Assembly (NCBI GenBank): GCA_963969595.1
Contig: OZ018416.1
Coordinates: 17,190,065 to 17,254,064 of the forward strand
Direction of reading: 5' to 3'
Origin: Neckera pumila
Taxonomy: Eukaryota; Streptophyta; Bryopsida; Hypnales; Neckeraceae
Length of the DNA: 64,000 nucleotides
Shown: piece after piece, positions 1 to 13,419 of the stretch
How positions within the stretch are numbered: the first letter of the stretch is position 1
Layout of the letters: every line of letters begins with the position of its first letter
Position numbers and translations under genes: made by a program
The notes under the pieces: model-generated
The model's database searches: none
Told to the model about the DNA's origin: nothing
What the model saw: the letters and a program-made list of their open reading frames with translations, nothing else

Positions 1-1302
1 TGATTTTTTTGTCACCATGGACTACAAGGGAGTGTTTTGATTAATTTTGAAAAATGCTTGTGGGAAATGCACATTGGACTTGGCCTAGAGGCAAGGATAG
101 AGGGCAATTTTGGAAAGACTGAGGCTATCCGCCAGTTTGAAAAATATCTAACTGTTCAAAATTGAGAAATTTACACTAAGGGGTGATTCATCACAGTACA
201 CCGTGTTTACTAAATTTGTAAATCTCAATGGAAGCAATTGAGATAATTTTCAAATCTTTAAATATGATTTTAAAGGTTTTAACTTTAAATAATTAAATCG
301 TTCTTTATAAAAATTATCTTCCTTTGATACTTTCAAAATTATATTTTTGTATTTATACTAATTTTGATTTTTTACAATTTTATATTTAGCTTTGATGTTC
401 AAAATCTTAGATTAGTTTTGAAAGGTTAAATAATTATATTTCTATTTGTTTTTATTTTAAACAATTAAATGTGCATTTTATCTAATCATGAAGGTGAAGC
501 TATCTGAATTTTATTGATAAATTCATGAAATAGTTTGGATTTAAAGTTTATATTTTAGTGCAAATCTTTGTATAAAAAATAGTGCAAATTAAGCATTTCT
601 TGTGCACCTTGAGTATTCCTATCACATGAGTTGTCACGAAAATGTGAAAGAAGCAAGGGAATGATGTTTTTTGTTAGGAAGTATCAATGCTGTATATCTT
701 TTATTCAATATTTTAATTGTGAGAAAGTAAACTTTATATAAACAATAGAATGTCTTTGTAAGCATTCCATATGCAAACAATGTATAGGTGATTATAAGGA
801 GTTTTGTCGTATTAACTTGGTTGAGTGATCCTCAAGAGTTTCTCGAGTTGATCATTTATGGTCAACATTCAACTTTGGACAATATTTTTTTGCATAAAAA
901 ACTTTTAATCAAAATTTTGTTGTTTTCATCATTTTAAATCAACTTATCTTTCTATATTTATGTTTCAAATTAATATTGAAATAGATGTTTTACAAAAATG
1001 AACACAAAATATGAAATCCAAAATTTATTTAAAAAATACTATTTAGAAAAAACAATGAAGCTTTGATCATTAAAGTTCGTTTCTCATGCAACTTTCAAAG
1101 TTAAATGAGCTCATGATCTATTTCAAGCCCCTATATCAATTATTCTATACCTCCAATGATTGAATTATTTAGAAATTGAATCCAAAGAGGTGTAATTTGT
1201 CTAGATTTGTAAGATGCACTCTATTGATTATTAATTACACTTACTCATTAGACATTAAAGGAAAAACATAATGCAAATATTTTTGGTGGACTTCAAGGAT
1301 AC
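1..1302. other. AT-rich intergenic DNA without a recognisable gene
   Basis: This stretch is strongly AT-rich with many stop codons in all frames. I found no exon, RNA gene or clear repeat in it. It lies downstream of the BCKDH E1 alpha gene, which is read from the other strand. Confidence 0.6.
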
Positions 1303-1675
1303 TAGTGGGCTTTGTGTTGTTGCCATAGTCAAAACAAAAGAAAAAATAATTTTAATCTATAAAAACTTCAAAATTTGATATCTTTCACATTGTCATTCCA
1401 AACGCCACAAAACAAAGCCCGTCCACTCCTCCTTGCCAAGAGTTTTCTAATGGTACCAAGAACGTGACTAAAATCAAAGTAAAATTAATTTTTTGATCCA
1501 TAAATATTTCAAAATTCAATAGTTTCCGCACCGTAGGTCCCAATGTCACAAAACAAAGCTCGTGCACCCCTCCTCACTGAGAGCTTTCCGATGGTACCAA
1601 GCACACGCCAGGGGGTGCACGGTCGGGGAGATCTCAACATAACAAAACAAAACAAACAAACAAACAAACAAACTT
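1303..1675 (-). repeat. Dispersed repeat, two tandem units (family A)
   Basis: Read on the minus strand, this begins with a (GTTT)n tract. Two units of about 150 bp follow, each with a conserved core: TTCTTGGTACCAT or TGCTTGGTACCAT, a GAAAGCTCT-like stretch, then GGGCTTTGTTTTGTG or GAGCTTTGTTTTGTG, then an A/T-rich part with CAAAATTTGAAGTTTTTAT-like sequence. The same arrangement, including the (GTTT)n tract and the ending near ACTATGGCAAC, recurs on the plus strand at 23962-24220. Short reading frames over it owe their apparent similarity to the repeat and are not genes. The class of mobile element is unknown. Confidence 0.75.
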
Positions 1676-2755
1676 AAGGTATAGAAGATATTTCTATTAC
1701 TTTTGAAATATTCATATGCAGTAGTTCCATATCCTTCAAAAGTTAATAAGAGCCAAGGAGAATTAAGATACATGAAAAAACTCATCTTTGGTGAATTTGT
1801 GATATAGAGATGAGGACCAAAAAGTCCATTTTTCACTTGGACCTTTCCAAAGGAATCAATTCTCCATCAAATTTAGATCTAATTACATATTCTAAAAGCT
1901 GAGGATATGGGAACGAATGTATTATAATTTGAAGTGAAAATAAGTGCCCTACCATCCTTTAATATTTGCCAAAGATAATTTTGCACTTATAATTCATAAG
2001 AAATTTTCCATGCTCATCAATATCAATAACATTGTTTTGCCTCTAAGTTGCTCTTTACAATTTGAAAGTGCTTCAAATCAAGCAAGCTCCTTGTAGATTG
2101 ATGACGGACTGGTTTTAAATTGGAAGAACATTGGTGGTGGATTTATAACAATTTTTGGAGCCTTTTAATTGTGATTTTTATTTATTATTTCTAAATTTTT
2201 TTTTCTATTACTTCTCTTTGTTTGATATGCCTCAAAATTTAACACCTTTTGTCTCTCTTTCATAGCTTTTAGAATGTATAGTTAGTTGTAAAATTTGGTG
2301 AAGTATTGACTATGTGAGGAAGCGTCTCAATGAGGAATGGATCTCTTTGTCCCAGACTCTATAACAAACAAGACTCCAGGGTACCAAGGGGTAATAGAAT
2401 GCAATGAAATATTGTGCACCTTTTCATATCCAGATAACACGTACAAGCCAGAGTAGAAGAAAATGAACGGAAGGGCTCCAGAATCCCCTCCACAGAGCAC
2501 CAAATTAATGTGATGCATGAATATTAACCAAAATACTTACATGGTCAGAGTGTAATAGTTGTGAAACAGTGTTTGCTCCCAGACAAGAACATCAATAGTT
2601 CTCATTAATTCAGTAGAACCTCGAGAACCAATTTATATCTACAGGCAGGGATAATCAGAATGTTTCCACTGGTTAACCCTAAACTTCATTTAAATGGGCA
2701 TTAATACCTGAATAGAAGTTGATAAATCAACATGTTTCCGTGCAGGAAATTTAAA

Positions 2756-5700
2756 TTACACTGGCACGTCTGATGGGTAATCCTGCCGATGCTTACTTAC
2801 AGTTGCTCTCAGCTCCTTCTCTTGCTGCCTCAAATTACTGGGAATGGTATCATACACATCCGTGAACAAGTTTGCTATGGGGTGCTTCTTTCGAGGTCCT
2901 GCACGCTGCATGGCCGAGATAACCTGCATCAACAGTTCATGAAAAGGTGATGAGTCCAAATCACTTCCAAAAAATTCAATTCCCTGGTACTAAGAACTCT
3001 TGGGTGCCTAAATGGTCAAAAGTGGTGACGTTCATATCAATAGAACTTGACGTGAATCATTTAGGAGTTGTCAAGAAGTCAGCAAAAGAAAGAAGAAACC
3101 GTATTCTATAATCTTGAATTTTGAAAAGATCATTTGAAGGCTAATATAGTAGTCAATGAGCTTATAAGCATTTAAGGGATAAGGTCCCGCCTTGGAAGTA
3201 ATAAGGGGAAACTAAAGAGATATCAAACTATGAGTAAAGAGAGATCTTAAGTCTACTGACTTGAGGCAACTTTAGACTTCACAAGTCGAAGCAACAAGCA
3301 TGAGATGACAAGATTTGAACTAACATGATGTGCAACTAGGAATGAAATACTACTACTTGTGTGTTGTAGTCTTCCTCCAAAAGAAGGCCCCAAGGGTAAC
3401 ACTCACTATCAGGGTCTATTTGGTTTACAGTCAATTCACATTGCACCAGATCAAGCGACAAACTTTAGAATACAAGATTATATTTGAACTAATGTCATGT
3501 GAAACTAAGGTTGAGATAACAAGCTCACAATAATCCATTGCATTTATGACAACTTAAGAAGTATTTTAGGCACCTTGAAACCTTGTTATCTCAAATACTT
3601 TTAGCACAATACATAAGAGCTATGTAAGTGCCACGTCTTCAAAGTCAATCTTTGTACTTGGACGACTGTAAATTTGACATAAAAAAAACAAAAAAAACAC
3701 AATGTACAATGAACACCAAATCCTGTTTGCACCAATCAGTGTGCAGGATTTCCTGTTATCTTGCATTGTTGCTTTGACGTATGCAAACTAAAGAGGCCCC
3801 TATGCGTAGGTCTGATTGATACATTTCAAAAACTAACGCAGAATTCTGAAGTCCAATTTGATCATAGGAGATTCCATTGTGACAACACAACATTCTTTAC
3901 CAATACAACTAGAGTCCCTTTCGAAATTTGACTCTCACAGGCACATAGGGAAACAAATGGGAAAGGCAACACATCTCAAGCTTCCTTCCAAGATCCTTTC
4001 TGGGTACCTTAGTTCAAGCATCCACCAACGTAAGAGTTGAGGTAGAATTGCAAATCTAGGTTTATTTGCCACTATTATTTTAGCAAGGGGCATTTTAAGC
4101 CTGGTAAAGAATGTTATGTGAATTAGCATTACTCTGATCAGTAAACTTTTATAAGAGAAAAGGGAAACGGGATGTGCAAATTACGGTACCTCATTGCGAG
4201 CATCAACTCGAAGCTTTTGCTCTTGCTCCATGTCCCACCACCTTTCTCCTTCCAACCAGCGTCGGAAACGCAAAACAGGGTCACGCATGGTCTTCCAGTG
4301 CTGCATCTCATCGCCCGTCCGATACTTCCCGGAGTCATCTGAGGTTGAGTGATGCCCCACTCTGTAAGTCAATGCCTGCATCCAACCCTATGAGTTAGAC
4401 AGCAGAAAGAAAATGGACAAAAGTTCTTGACAAAAATAATAAAACGCACTCTGAGTCAACTTGATTCAAGGTAAGAAAGCCCATTCCCAGGGATTTCGGG
4501 ACTTAAAGTATATAATTGGTCAGAATACGATTATGTCATGAGTTTTTAATGGTTTGCTCATAAGGGAGAAAAATCGTTGATAGGCTTTGCCTATTCAATT
4601 GCTGTATAGTTGTACTCACTAGATTCAAAATACGTACTTCTTAGTAACATTTGTTCCACTTTTGGCCTATTCTTGACCTAGACAAGGTTCACTACCCTAA
4701 AATCATTACAAGGAGAAACAATTCATTAGCATAACTAGTAGACCAATGGAAAGAGAAAGATGATAGGATCCTGAGATTGCTAAGTGAGATATTGTGTGCA
4801 ATGGAATACGGTAAAACAACCTTAACCATCACTGACTTTTAAGCTGTCACTATATATGGCAGTTGCACATTTCAAGGCTCAAATGTCGAGTCGTTTGAGC
4901 GTTGAGTGCTAAAATATTAACTGCCATAAATAGTGACAATTTAAGGTCACTGGTAGTGTAAGGTTGTTGAAGCTTTGTTTCGTTCGCTCTATTACCTCAA
5001 TAAGGATGGGCCGGCTTTCCTCAACAGCCATCTTCCGAGCAGCTTTGATTGTAGCGTACATTGCTAGAGTATCATTGCCATCAACACGAATGCTTCTCAT
5101 GCCATAAGCTTGACCTTTTGCAACCACCCCATCACCTGCCCATACAACATAGAAAACCGAAGTAAGAGATGGAATAAAGAAGATGGCACACTAGATACAT
5201 CGACCAGACGAAGCAGACACTGACTAGGGCTTAGGGTCTCAGAGAAAAGCACTACAGAAAATCTTACTCTTAAACTGCTCTGATGCAGGAGTGCTGATGG
5301 CGAATCCATTGTTACGACATATGAATAGAACAGGAACTTCTAGAACTGCTGCGAAATTCATCGCTCCATGAAAATCTCCCTGCCAAGCAACGAGCACCTT
5401 TCAACCTCTGCCTTCGGAAACTGTAAACAAATGACCTCCCTAAGGTGAGAATAAGCAGTCCACACGTAACATTCTTGATAGGAGTGGCACGGTGCCTGTT
5501 GAAAATAGTGCCACCTAGGAGTGAAAGCTAAGACATGCTCTCACATGTGAAGGCCATGGCTCATTGGCTCCAGGAGCTTTTAATTGTTCAAATTGGCCTC
5601 AACTTTGTAAAATAGGGTGTTAGGGATTTTTTTTCATGTGCCAAGCATTCCTTTCCGTGCCAAATCAGACGGTGCGCAACAAGGGTGCTCTAGAACGTCA

Positions 5701-8700
5701 TGCAAATTGAAGGCTAAGCAGAGTGAGACATACCTCACTCGATGCACCTTCACCGAAGAAAGTTGCTGTACACAAGGGCTTTTGATCCATCTTGAAAGCA
5801 TATGCTGCCCCGACCGCATGAGGAAGCTGCGTTCTGCAAAACAATGAGTTTCATCAGGTCAAGGTTTTCTTGGGCAGCAAGTAATCTTCGCAGCAAAATC
5901 TCGGGCAAGAGTCGTCTATTGAGCAGACACATAGCGTGTGTGAGCATCAACCACAAAAGGAGTAGTGAACCTCAGAAATGCGAACCCTAAACATGCCCAC
6001 TAGTAGAAAAATGTTCTTGAAATCGCCCCTACTACTAATAGTTCCCATAATAAAATGTAACATTATCACTATGCTACACGGCCTTATCTCATGTGATCCG
6101 GACGCTCCAACGTCAACGATTCATGCTTGTCACAGAGTGAAGAAGCCTGTCTATTGTACAACACAGCAATACTCAATCCCAACAATTTGATGAGAACTTC
6201 TGACTTGAGTACTTGGGATCCAAAACTTACCATATTCTCTCTCATGGGATATTTGCGATCAGCGTCATAACATTTTTGAAAAGAGAAAAAACACCTAGGG
6301 CCCAACAACTAGTTCAAGGAAAAATTAAGGTGATGAAGATACTCCAATTCTCTAGCACCTTCTGTTAAGAAAAGAACCTCACCCAATAGGGGATGAAACT
6401 GTGGGATAGTTGAGTTTGGCTGAGCCATAGTGCACTGGCATCTGACGACCCTTTCCATAGTCGAGGTCATTCGAGAAACACTGATTGGCAAACTCATTGA
6501 GAGTAAAACCCCGCCACATCAACACGCCTGGTTCTCGATACTGCACCGCAATTCCAACAGCAAATAACATTTAGCTACACCATTTAGACTATTTATTGTC
6601 ATCCATGACTTAACGTGCCAACAAAACAACATTCCATACACTATAAGAGCTCGGTTTTGTTACATATTCAGAGTAGCCAGCATATATAAAAGATGCTGCC
6701 CGATCAACACTTAACCTGGGCATACACCATGTCGTCATTGCTGAGAGCTGCTGCAGATGCAATGTTGATCGCTTCCTCTCCGAATGTGGTTAAGTAAAAA
6801 GAGAAACGGCCTTGTCGCTGCGCCTCGAAGAACAGAGAGTCCATGGCCTGAAGAGTAACCATGTTGTGGTATATCCTGGTGGCAAGAGATTTGTCCATCT
6901 GCAAGAAAATCATATCACCCATATTTTGTGTCAAGCCCACCTATTATGGCCGCATGTAGCCTTACTAAAGACGCTTGGAACATAGCGTTAGATAGTATAA
7001 TGCCCTCCTTATACCAGAGGCGAGAGGCCCTGGGAGAGGCCCTGGGAGAGCTACACTGAGAACTTGAAATTGGGAAGACCAAGGAATGTCACTTTATACT
7101 CAAAAGTTTGAGTCCAAGGGACCCAAAGAGGAGCGAATGATGTGAACAACATTTTTGTCCTCCATGCTCCATGGCAATAAAAGTACAAAAAATTGGAAAC
7201 CAAGCATAGGTGGGGTTGACACAAAATTCCAAGGACCGTTGGACCAAAATACTTATAGCCAATCATTCAAAAAGAACTCCAGTTATGAGTTGCCTTATCC
7301 TAGAAAATATACTAAAAATGGCCCAAGACACTTTAGTGATTCAATCTCACTTTATACTACCTTCAAAGGTCATGACTCCAAAAGTCAAATTTTGAAAGGG
7401 ATGGTTTTCTCCAAAACTTCTCAATTGGAAAGAAGGTTCAACATACCAATACAAATAACGACAATGACCCTAAAATTGACCCTATAAAAATTTGGCATAC
7501 ATTTAGAATCTTGTATGTATACAAGTATTAAAAAGGATACATAATGTTGATTTGTTGATTTTAGGTTCACAATTGATTTTGGATATTCCTATCTTGAAAG
7601 GATGTAAGAGCATCCCAACAAATTCTTCCCTATTCCCATGTGGATGAAGGGGGAGCAAATATAGAGTTAGGGAACGCTCTTCCCTACCAATGTTGCTTTG
7701 ATCCTTAAAGGATGCAAGATCCTAGTGGGGTTTTTCTTTCCTATCCTGATGAAATACATCTAGATAGGGATAAGGAGCATCCCTAATTTTCCTTACTCAA
7801 AACCCTTGAGTAGTTTCTATTATAGAACATAATATAAGTTCCATGAACAACCAGTTATACAAAACATGGATCCCAAATAACAACAATATTTAGTGAAATC
7901 GTAATTGAGAGAATTAGCAGCACCGTGAAGAAGAACGAGATTTTGTCTCAAAAGATTGCCATAATAAATAATTCCAATCAGTAAGTAAGAATCTGCCAAC
8001 CTCAGGCATGTAAGAGTCCTTAATGCGACGCCCATGCTCGTCCAGAATGCGGAAGCAGGCCACAGGCGCCTCAGGTGCCTCCGCTACAAACTGGAGCTTG
8101 TTAACAAACCCTACTTTCGCTCCTGGGAAATCCAAAAACTGCGCAAGCATACACACGCACACACACACAAACCACCTCGTCACACAATTCCGCAGATACC
8201 AATCAATCCAAAATTTCTCCATATCGAGACCAGTCGTAATGGAAATTATTCCATAACTCAGATGATTCCAAATCTAATAGCACCATGAATTCCATGGATT
8301 CATCAAACACCACCAAAATTGGACCAAAAGGCCCAAATGACATACTCCAAAGAAGGCGAGCCTCAATTTGGACAATTAAATCTACGGACCTCATCCAGGT
8401 TTGCATAAATACACACACAAACACACAAACCACCTCATCACCAGTTCTGCAAATTCCAATCAGTCTACTAAAATACTCCACGAAGAGACCTCTCGTATTT
8501 GAAATTACACCAAAATTCAGATAGTTCCCAATCTAATATCACCAAGAATTACATGTACTCATCAATACACCACCAAAATTGGACAAAAGGAGGTTCCCAG
8601 ATGACCTCCTGAGAAGAACGCGAGCCTCAATTGGACAATCATCAAATCTACGGAACGCATCCAGGTTTGTACACACACATACACACAAACCACCTCATCA

Positions 8701-9195
8701 CGCAAGTCCCCAAATTCCAATCAAACTAAAAATACTCAATCTGTCGTAATGGAATTTATCCCATAATTCAGAGGAGTCCAAACCTAAGAATTCCATGTAT
8801 TGATCAAAGCATCACCAAAATTGGACCAAAGAAGGATCTCATATGCCAGACGGGAAATGAACGCGATGCTCAAATTGGAGCATTACTCTACGACTAACCT
8901 CATCCAAGTTGTTGTTGTGGTCGCGATCGTCGCCGCTGGAGTCGCCGTTGGTGGAGCTCGAGCAGAATTGACGGTACGTATTGCGACATGGCGAGAACGT
9001 TTGGGGAGGTTGCGGTTTTGGAAATGGCGAGAGAAGGCGGGTGGAGACCAGTCGCGCCCAGCGCGTGGGCAGCTGCTTCATGCTCACGGGAAAACGAGGG
9101 CGACTTTTCCTTGAAGAAGAATGTTTTTGAGGATTGCTGAAGGAGGGAGTGGAGTGGTTGGCGATGGAAGAGTGAGTGCTGCAACAAATTGCCAT
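2756..9195 (-). CDS. BCKDHA: Branched-chain 2-oxoacid dehydrogenase E1 component, alpha subunit
   Basis: This is the thiamine-diphosphate E1 alpha subunit of the mitochondrial complex that oxidatively decarboxylates the keto acids of Leu, Ile and Val. Nine coding exons join in frame: 9195-8899, 8138-8001, 6898-6716, 6540-6383, 5833-5734, 5379-5268, 5135-4996, 4375-4190 and 2923-2756, all with GT-AG borders. Visible signatures are [20 protein letters not shown], the cofactor region GEGASSEGDF followed by [13 protein letters not shown], and the phosphorylation-loop motif [12 protein letters not shown]. The C-terminus ends QDYPSDVPV, as in plant orthologues. The start at 9195 gives 493 residues with an N-terminus rich in Ser and Arg and free of acidic residues, as in a mitochondrial presequence. 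ATG codons at 9081 (455 residues, also presequence-like) and 9282 (522) are alternatives. The family is about 450-480 residues long, so 9081 is a serious rival. No lesions are seen. Confidence 0.93.
2924..4189 (-). other. Last intron of BCKDHA
   Basis: This 1266-bp AT-rich intron lies between coding exons 8 and 9, with donor GAG|GTACC and acceptor TGCAG|GTTATC. It is by phase arithmetic in phase 0. No coding sequence or RNA gene is visible in it. Confidence 0.8.
8143..8906 (-). repeat. Three tandem copies of a ~255-bp unit filling BCKDHA intron 1
   Basis: Units lie at 8143-8398, 8399-8664 and 8665-8906. Each has a (CA)n tract, an AACCACCTC motif, a CACCAAAATTGGAC motif and, at its right end, a copy of CTCATCCA or GCATCCA. 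That right end corresponds on the minus strand to the exon 1 end GGATGAG|GT. The real donor lies in the unit at 8665-8906. The real acceptor GCGCAG is the border of the unit at 8143-8398. The two internal borders read CAAAC where the acceptor CAG would be. The intron therefore appears to have grown by duplication of a whole intron with a few exon bases. Confidence 0.8.
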
Positions 9196-9453
9196 AAACT
9201 GTGGAACTGCAGAATTCCTTCGAAATTCCTTGGAATTGGCTGCGAGGTCGACGACGCCGAGCACGGGGGAGACGCCGAGCACGGGGAGACGACGCTTTGG
9301 AGTTACTGTACTAGTAAGTTACTACCGTAGTTGTGGGGAGGGGAAGGGTTCACGATTTGGATCTGTATGCCACGTTGGATTCTGAGTCATGTCCCCGTCA
9401 TGTCCCGCGCCAGGTGGGCCCCGCGCCAGGTTTTGCATTGCATGTACTTTGGG

Positions 9454-10020
9454 GTTAGTGCACTTTGTGATACATGATTTTAGAAAAAAAGATCACGTGT
9501 CACTAAGTACACTAGCACATATTTTGGAGGGTTAGTGCATTTAGTGACATATAATCTTAGAAAAAAAAGATCAGGTGTCACTAAGTGCACTAATATGTAT
9601 TTTAGGGAATTAGTGCACTTAGTGACACTTGATTTTAGGAAAAAAAGATCATGTATCACTAAGTACACTAATACGTATTTTGGGAGGTTAGTGCACTTTG
9701 TGACACATGATCTTGGAAAAAAAAGATCACATGTCACTAAGTGCACTAATGTGTATTTTGAGAGATTAGTGCACTTAATGACACATAATCTTAGAAAAAT
9801 CATATTTCACTAAGTGCACTAACATGTATTTTGGGGGGATAGTGCACTTAGTGACATGTGGTCTTAGAAAAAAAAATCATGTGTCACTAAGTACACTAAC
9901 ACGTATTTTGGAGAGTCAGTGTACTTTGTGATACATGATCTTGGAAAAAAAGATCATACGTTGTTTAGTGCATTAACAAATATTTTGGGGGATATTGCAC
10001 TTAGGAACACATGATCTTAG
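9454..10020. repeat. Tandem array of ~77-bp hairpin units
   Basis: About 7.4 copies of a 74-78-bp unit. Each unit carries an internal inverted repeat. A left arm like AGTGCACTTAGTGACACATG plus ATCTT is joined by an A-rich loop to a right arm like AAGATCATGTGTCACTAAGT plus GCACT. TATTTTGGGGG-type sequence follows each hairpin. The array starts about 260 bp upstream of the proposed BCKDHA start. Open frames on both strands across it (107 and 92 codons) are a by-product of the repeat and are not genes. Confidence 0.85.
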
Positions 10021-10234
10021 ATGTATTATTCAATGCAATTTAGGATAATTATTTAATGATTTTCATTGAAAAAATTTGTAAAGTATTGATATTATATCAT
10101 TTCCATAGGATTGAAAATACTACTATTATAAAAAATAACCTTCAAATTTATAAGTTTTTAAATCAAATCTTAAAAAATTCTTTTATACTTAAATTTTAAT
10201 GTCAAATCTAATATTAATTTTTTTTTAATAATTT

Positions 10235-10475
10235 AAATCTTATTGTCAATTCAAATGCTAATATCTTTTATTGTACATTTGTACAAGGTGGAAAATTCTA
10301 AAAAAATTCTACATATTCTCAATTTAGCTGACTATAAGATCCTACGGTTACATGTATCTAAAAATGTTTTTTTTTCTAAAATTTGATACCTGTGTTAGAA
10401 ATGGCAGTTTTGGATTGTTTGTAGTGAAAATATAGTCTCTAACCCTTAGGAGTTAAAAACAACTCTCTTCAATCT
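10235..10475 (+). repeat. Left arm of a large inverted repeat
   Basis: The arm starts near TTGTCAATTCAAATGCTA and includes GGTGGAAAATTCT, AAGATCCTACGGTTA, TAGAAATGGCAGTTTTGGA and a TAACCC-AGGAGTTAA end. Its reverse complement, at roughly 75-80% identity by eye, lies at 13420-13645. Confidence 0.7.
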
Positions 10476-11716
10476 TTAGCCATGCCGTCCTTTGTACTAC
10501 TTTAATGCTGCTAGCAAGGTAAAATATAACTTTCTTGAACTTTGTCAAATTAGATGGTGACTTGTATATGGACTAACTACTAATATCTCTAAGACCAAAT
10601 GATATTCTATTATAGACTATAGACTCTTGATTTTAGCCAGACTTGTCATATGAACTTGCAAGCTCAATTTTAGTCTTTTAACAATAATCTCGCATAGGAA
10701 CTTCTACCAATTACAATCAAAACATTCATTTTACAAAAAAAAATTCCCTTGAATTTCCACTAAAACTAGGGGAGAAAAATTAAAAAATAAAAGAAGTCTG
10801 AGACCAAAGTATCAACTCAAGGGCTCACAAAAATCTTGCATGAAAGTCATATGAAATTAAATGGAACTAGTTTTAGACATTTTGACTATGTAGATTGTAA
10901 GATCATAGAATTGAAATTTGAAAGTGGACAAAAAATTTGCATCTTACTTTATTAGATTTTCTATTTTGAATCCCCTTAACTTAAATTTTTTATACTACAA
11001 AGTTTTGAGGTTTAAATATTTATAGTAGATAATTGAATTGCATTGAATTGCATTGAATTGAATTGAGTTGAATTGAATTTTTAATAAAATTTTTAAAAAA
11101 AACATTCATTCTTGGAAAACTTCTTTTAAGCAGAAGTGAAAACACAATAGAAGGGAAAATTAAATCTTAAGTAGCTCTAAAACAAAACCAAATTATATTA
11201 GTCCTAAAACTGACATTGTTGTCATACATATTTTACACACTATAGACCTTTTGTTTTAAAAAAAATTTAAAAATTAAATACAAAAATCAAACTCTACACA
11301 ATTTTTCACAAAGATGGTCTAATTGCTAAAATACAAGATTTGTCATCATTTTCATAATACTAATCCAAATAGATTGAATCAAATCTCTTTTATTAGAAAT
11401 TAATTTCAAATTTTTTTCTTTAAGTTTGATTGCTTTGCCCTTGTATTTTGTATATAAATGACCATAATATTTTCTTCCAAGTACCAAACTACATAAAAAA
11501 ATATATTTTTTGAAAGCTAATGCATTCCTTTATCTTCAAAAAGAATTAAAAAATTTGCTATAAAATTAGACATTATATGGATTTATCTAAAATCTTTAAA
11601 AGTTCATTCCACTTTCTTTTAAACAGTTGTTATGTTTGTTGGCTAATTTGTATTGTCCGTTTATAACCACATACTATCTTATTTGATAGTTGTTGGCTTG
11701 AGTAGCACAAAGTATT

Positions 11717-12363
11717 GCAGACTTTGGTTACTGTGTACTTAACAGTCTTTCTATTACTAAAGACTTACTTCTTAAAACTTCACAATTGAAAAAAAATATA
11801 ATATTGACAACAACAATACAATAGTCATTTCTATGGATACAATTGAAAACAAAAAATCAACAACTTTCATTTGCAAATTTGCACCACATCATTCATACAT
11901 GTTGCTTAAAAAAATTATTATAGGAAGTTTCTTGAAAGCTACCAAATCTATTGAGAAACTTCCTAAATAATAATCTTTAAAAAAGTCAAAGTACAAAGAT
12001 TTTCTGATTTCAACAACAAATCCCTTGAAATTCCTTTGAGTATAGCAGACTTTGGTTACTGTGTACTTAACAGTCTTTCTATTACTAAAGACTTACTTCT
12101 TAAAACTTCACAATTGAAAAAAAATATAATATTGACAACAACAATACAACGGTCATTTCTATGGATACGATTAAAAACAAAAAATCAATAACTTTCATTT
12201 GCAAATTTGCACCACATCATTCATACATATTGCTTAAAAAAATTATTATTGGAAAGTTTCTTGAAAGCTACCAAATCTATTGAGAAACTTCCTAAATAAT
12301 AATCTTTGAAAAAGTCAAAGTACAAAGATTTTCTGATTTCAACAACAAATCCCTTGAAATTCT
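11717..12363. repeat. Recent tandem duplication, period 328 bp
   Basis: The segment starting GCAGACTTTGGTTACTGTGT at 11717 recurs at 12045, and both copies run to CAAATCCCTTGAAATTC. Only a handful of differences are visible over about 317 bp, for example AATAGTCATT versus AACGGTCATT and GTTGCTT versus ATTGCTT. It carries no coding potential. Confidence 0.85.
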
Positions 12364-13419
12364 AATTATTTATTCTAGTGCATCCATATTAGATTGTTGA
12401 CACTTTCATTAAAAGTCCTGCTTTGCTTTTAAATTTTTTGTCAGAACATTCAAGTCTTTAAATTTTGGTGTGTAGATTCTTAATAATGCATTTCTTTTTG
12501 CGTTATTAAATGTGATGTGGTTCAAAAAATGTGATTTAATTAAATTTTCTAAAAATTATAAGCATTCAAATAATAAGATATTGAATAAATAGTGTTCTTG
12601 CTTATAGATCTTATTTTTATTTTTGTAACAAGCAATCAATGTTGGAGATGATATATGCTTGAAAATGTCACTAAAAAATATCAAAAATTGATATTTTTTT
12701 TATTGAATGTAGAGTATTGTAGTTGTAGAATAGGATCAGCAAAAAATAGTTTTAAAAATAGTTTTGGAATTTTAAAAGAAATATTTAAAAAACAAATTGT
12801 ATAGAAAAAAAAAAGAATATTGGAAAATAAATTTTTTTTTAGCATTTGCCAAACCTTATTTCTGGGGAAAAATAGAATTCAACAAAGAGGTGCCAATCTG
12901 CCCTACATAAGCAATATCCATCTTTTCAAATTTATTTAAGTACTTTAGAAATTGGGAATTAATCTCTTCTTTCAAAATATTTTTTTACTAAGACTTCCTT
13001 GATTGAATGTAAATTATTTCTTACATCAAAAAACATTTTAGCATTTGGAAATTCTTGAGTGCTCATCTCTACATTGTTTTTAGTTCCTTGTAGAAATTTT
13101 TTTATATTTTTTTTAAAGAAGAATTAAAATATCATAAGGTTGTTGTAGACAAAATTCATAATGAAACCAAAATTAGAATTGAGAGCATATATTAAAGAAA
13201 AATAATTATAGCATAAATTTAGAGCAAAAATTGCAATAAGAGATCCAAAAATTAAACCTGAATTGATAAGCAAAAAAACAAAAACAAGAACTAGGTACAA
13301 TTGACATTGACGAGAGTGAAAAATAATGTCCCTCAACTTTCTATTTACATATTGGTTGCCTACACTAGTGGGCTTTAATTTCAAGGTGTCACTAATGTGG
13401 TAAATTTAACTTGAAACTT

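Noticed and set aside
7600..7800. Possible mini-element in BCKDHA intron 2 with GAGCATCCC at both ends
   Set aside because: The two GAGCATCCC motifs are in direct orientation and the inverted pairing is weak, so I could not support a defined element.
9480..9813. Open frames of 107 (-) and 92 (+) codons with regularly repeated peptide units
   Set aside because: They arise from the 77-bp palindromic repeat array, whose period keeps frames open on both strands. The peptides are simple repeats without domain character.
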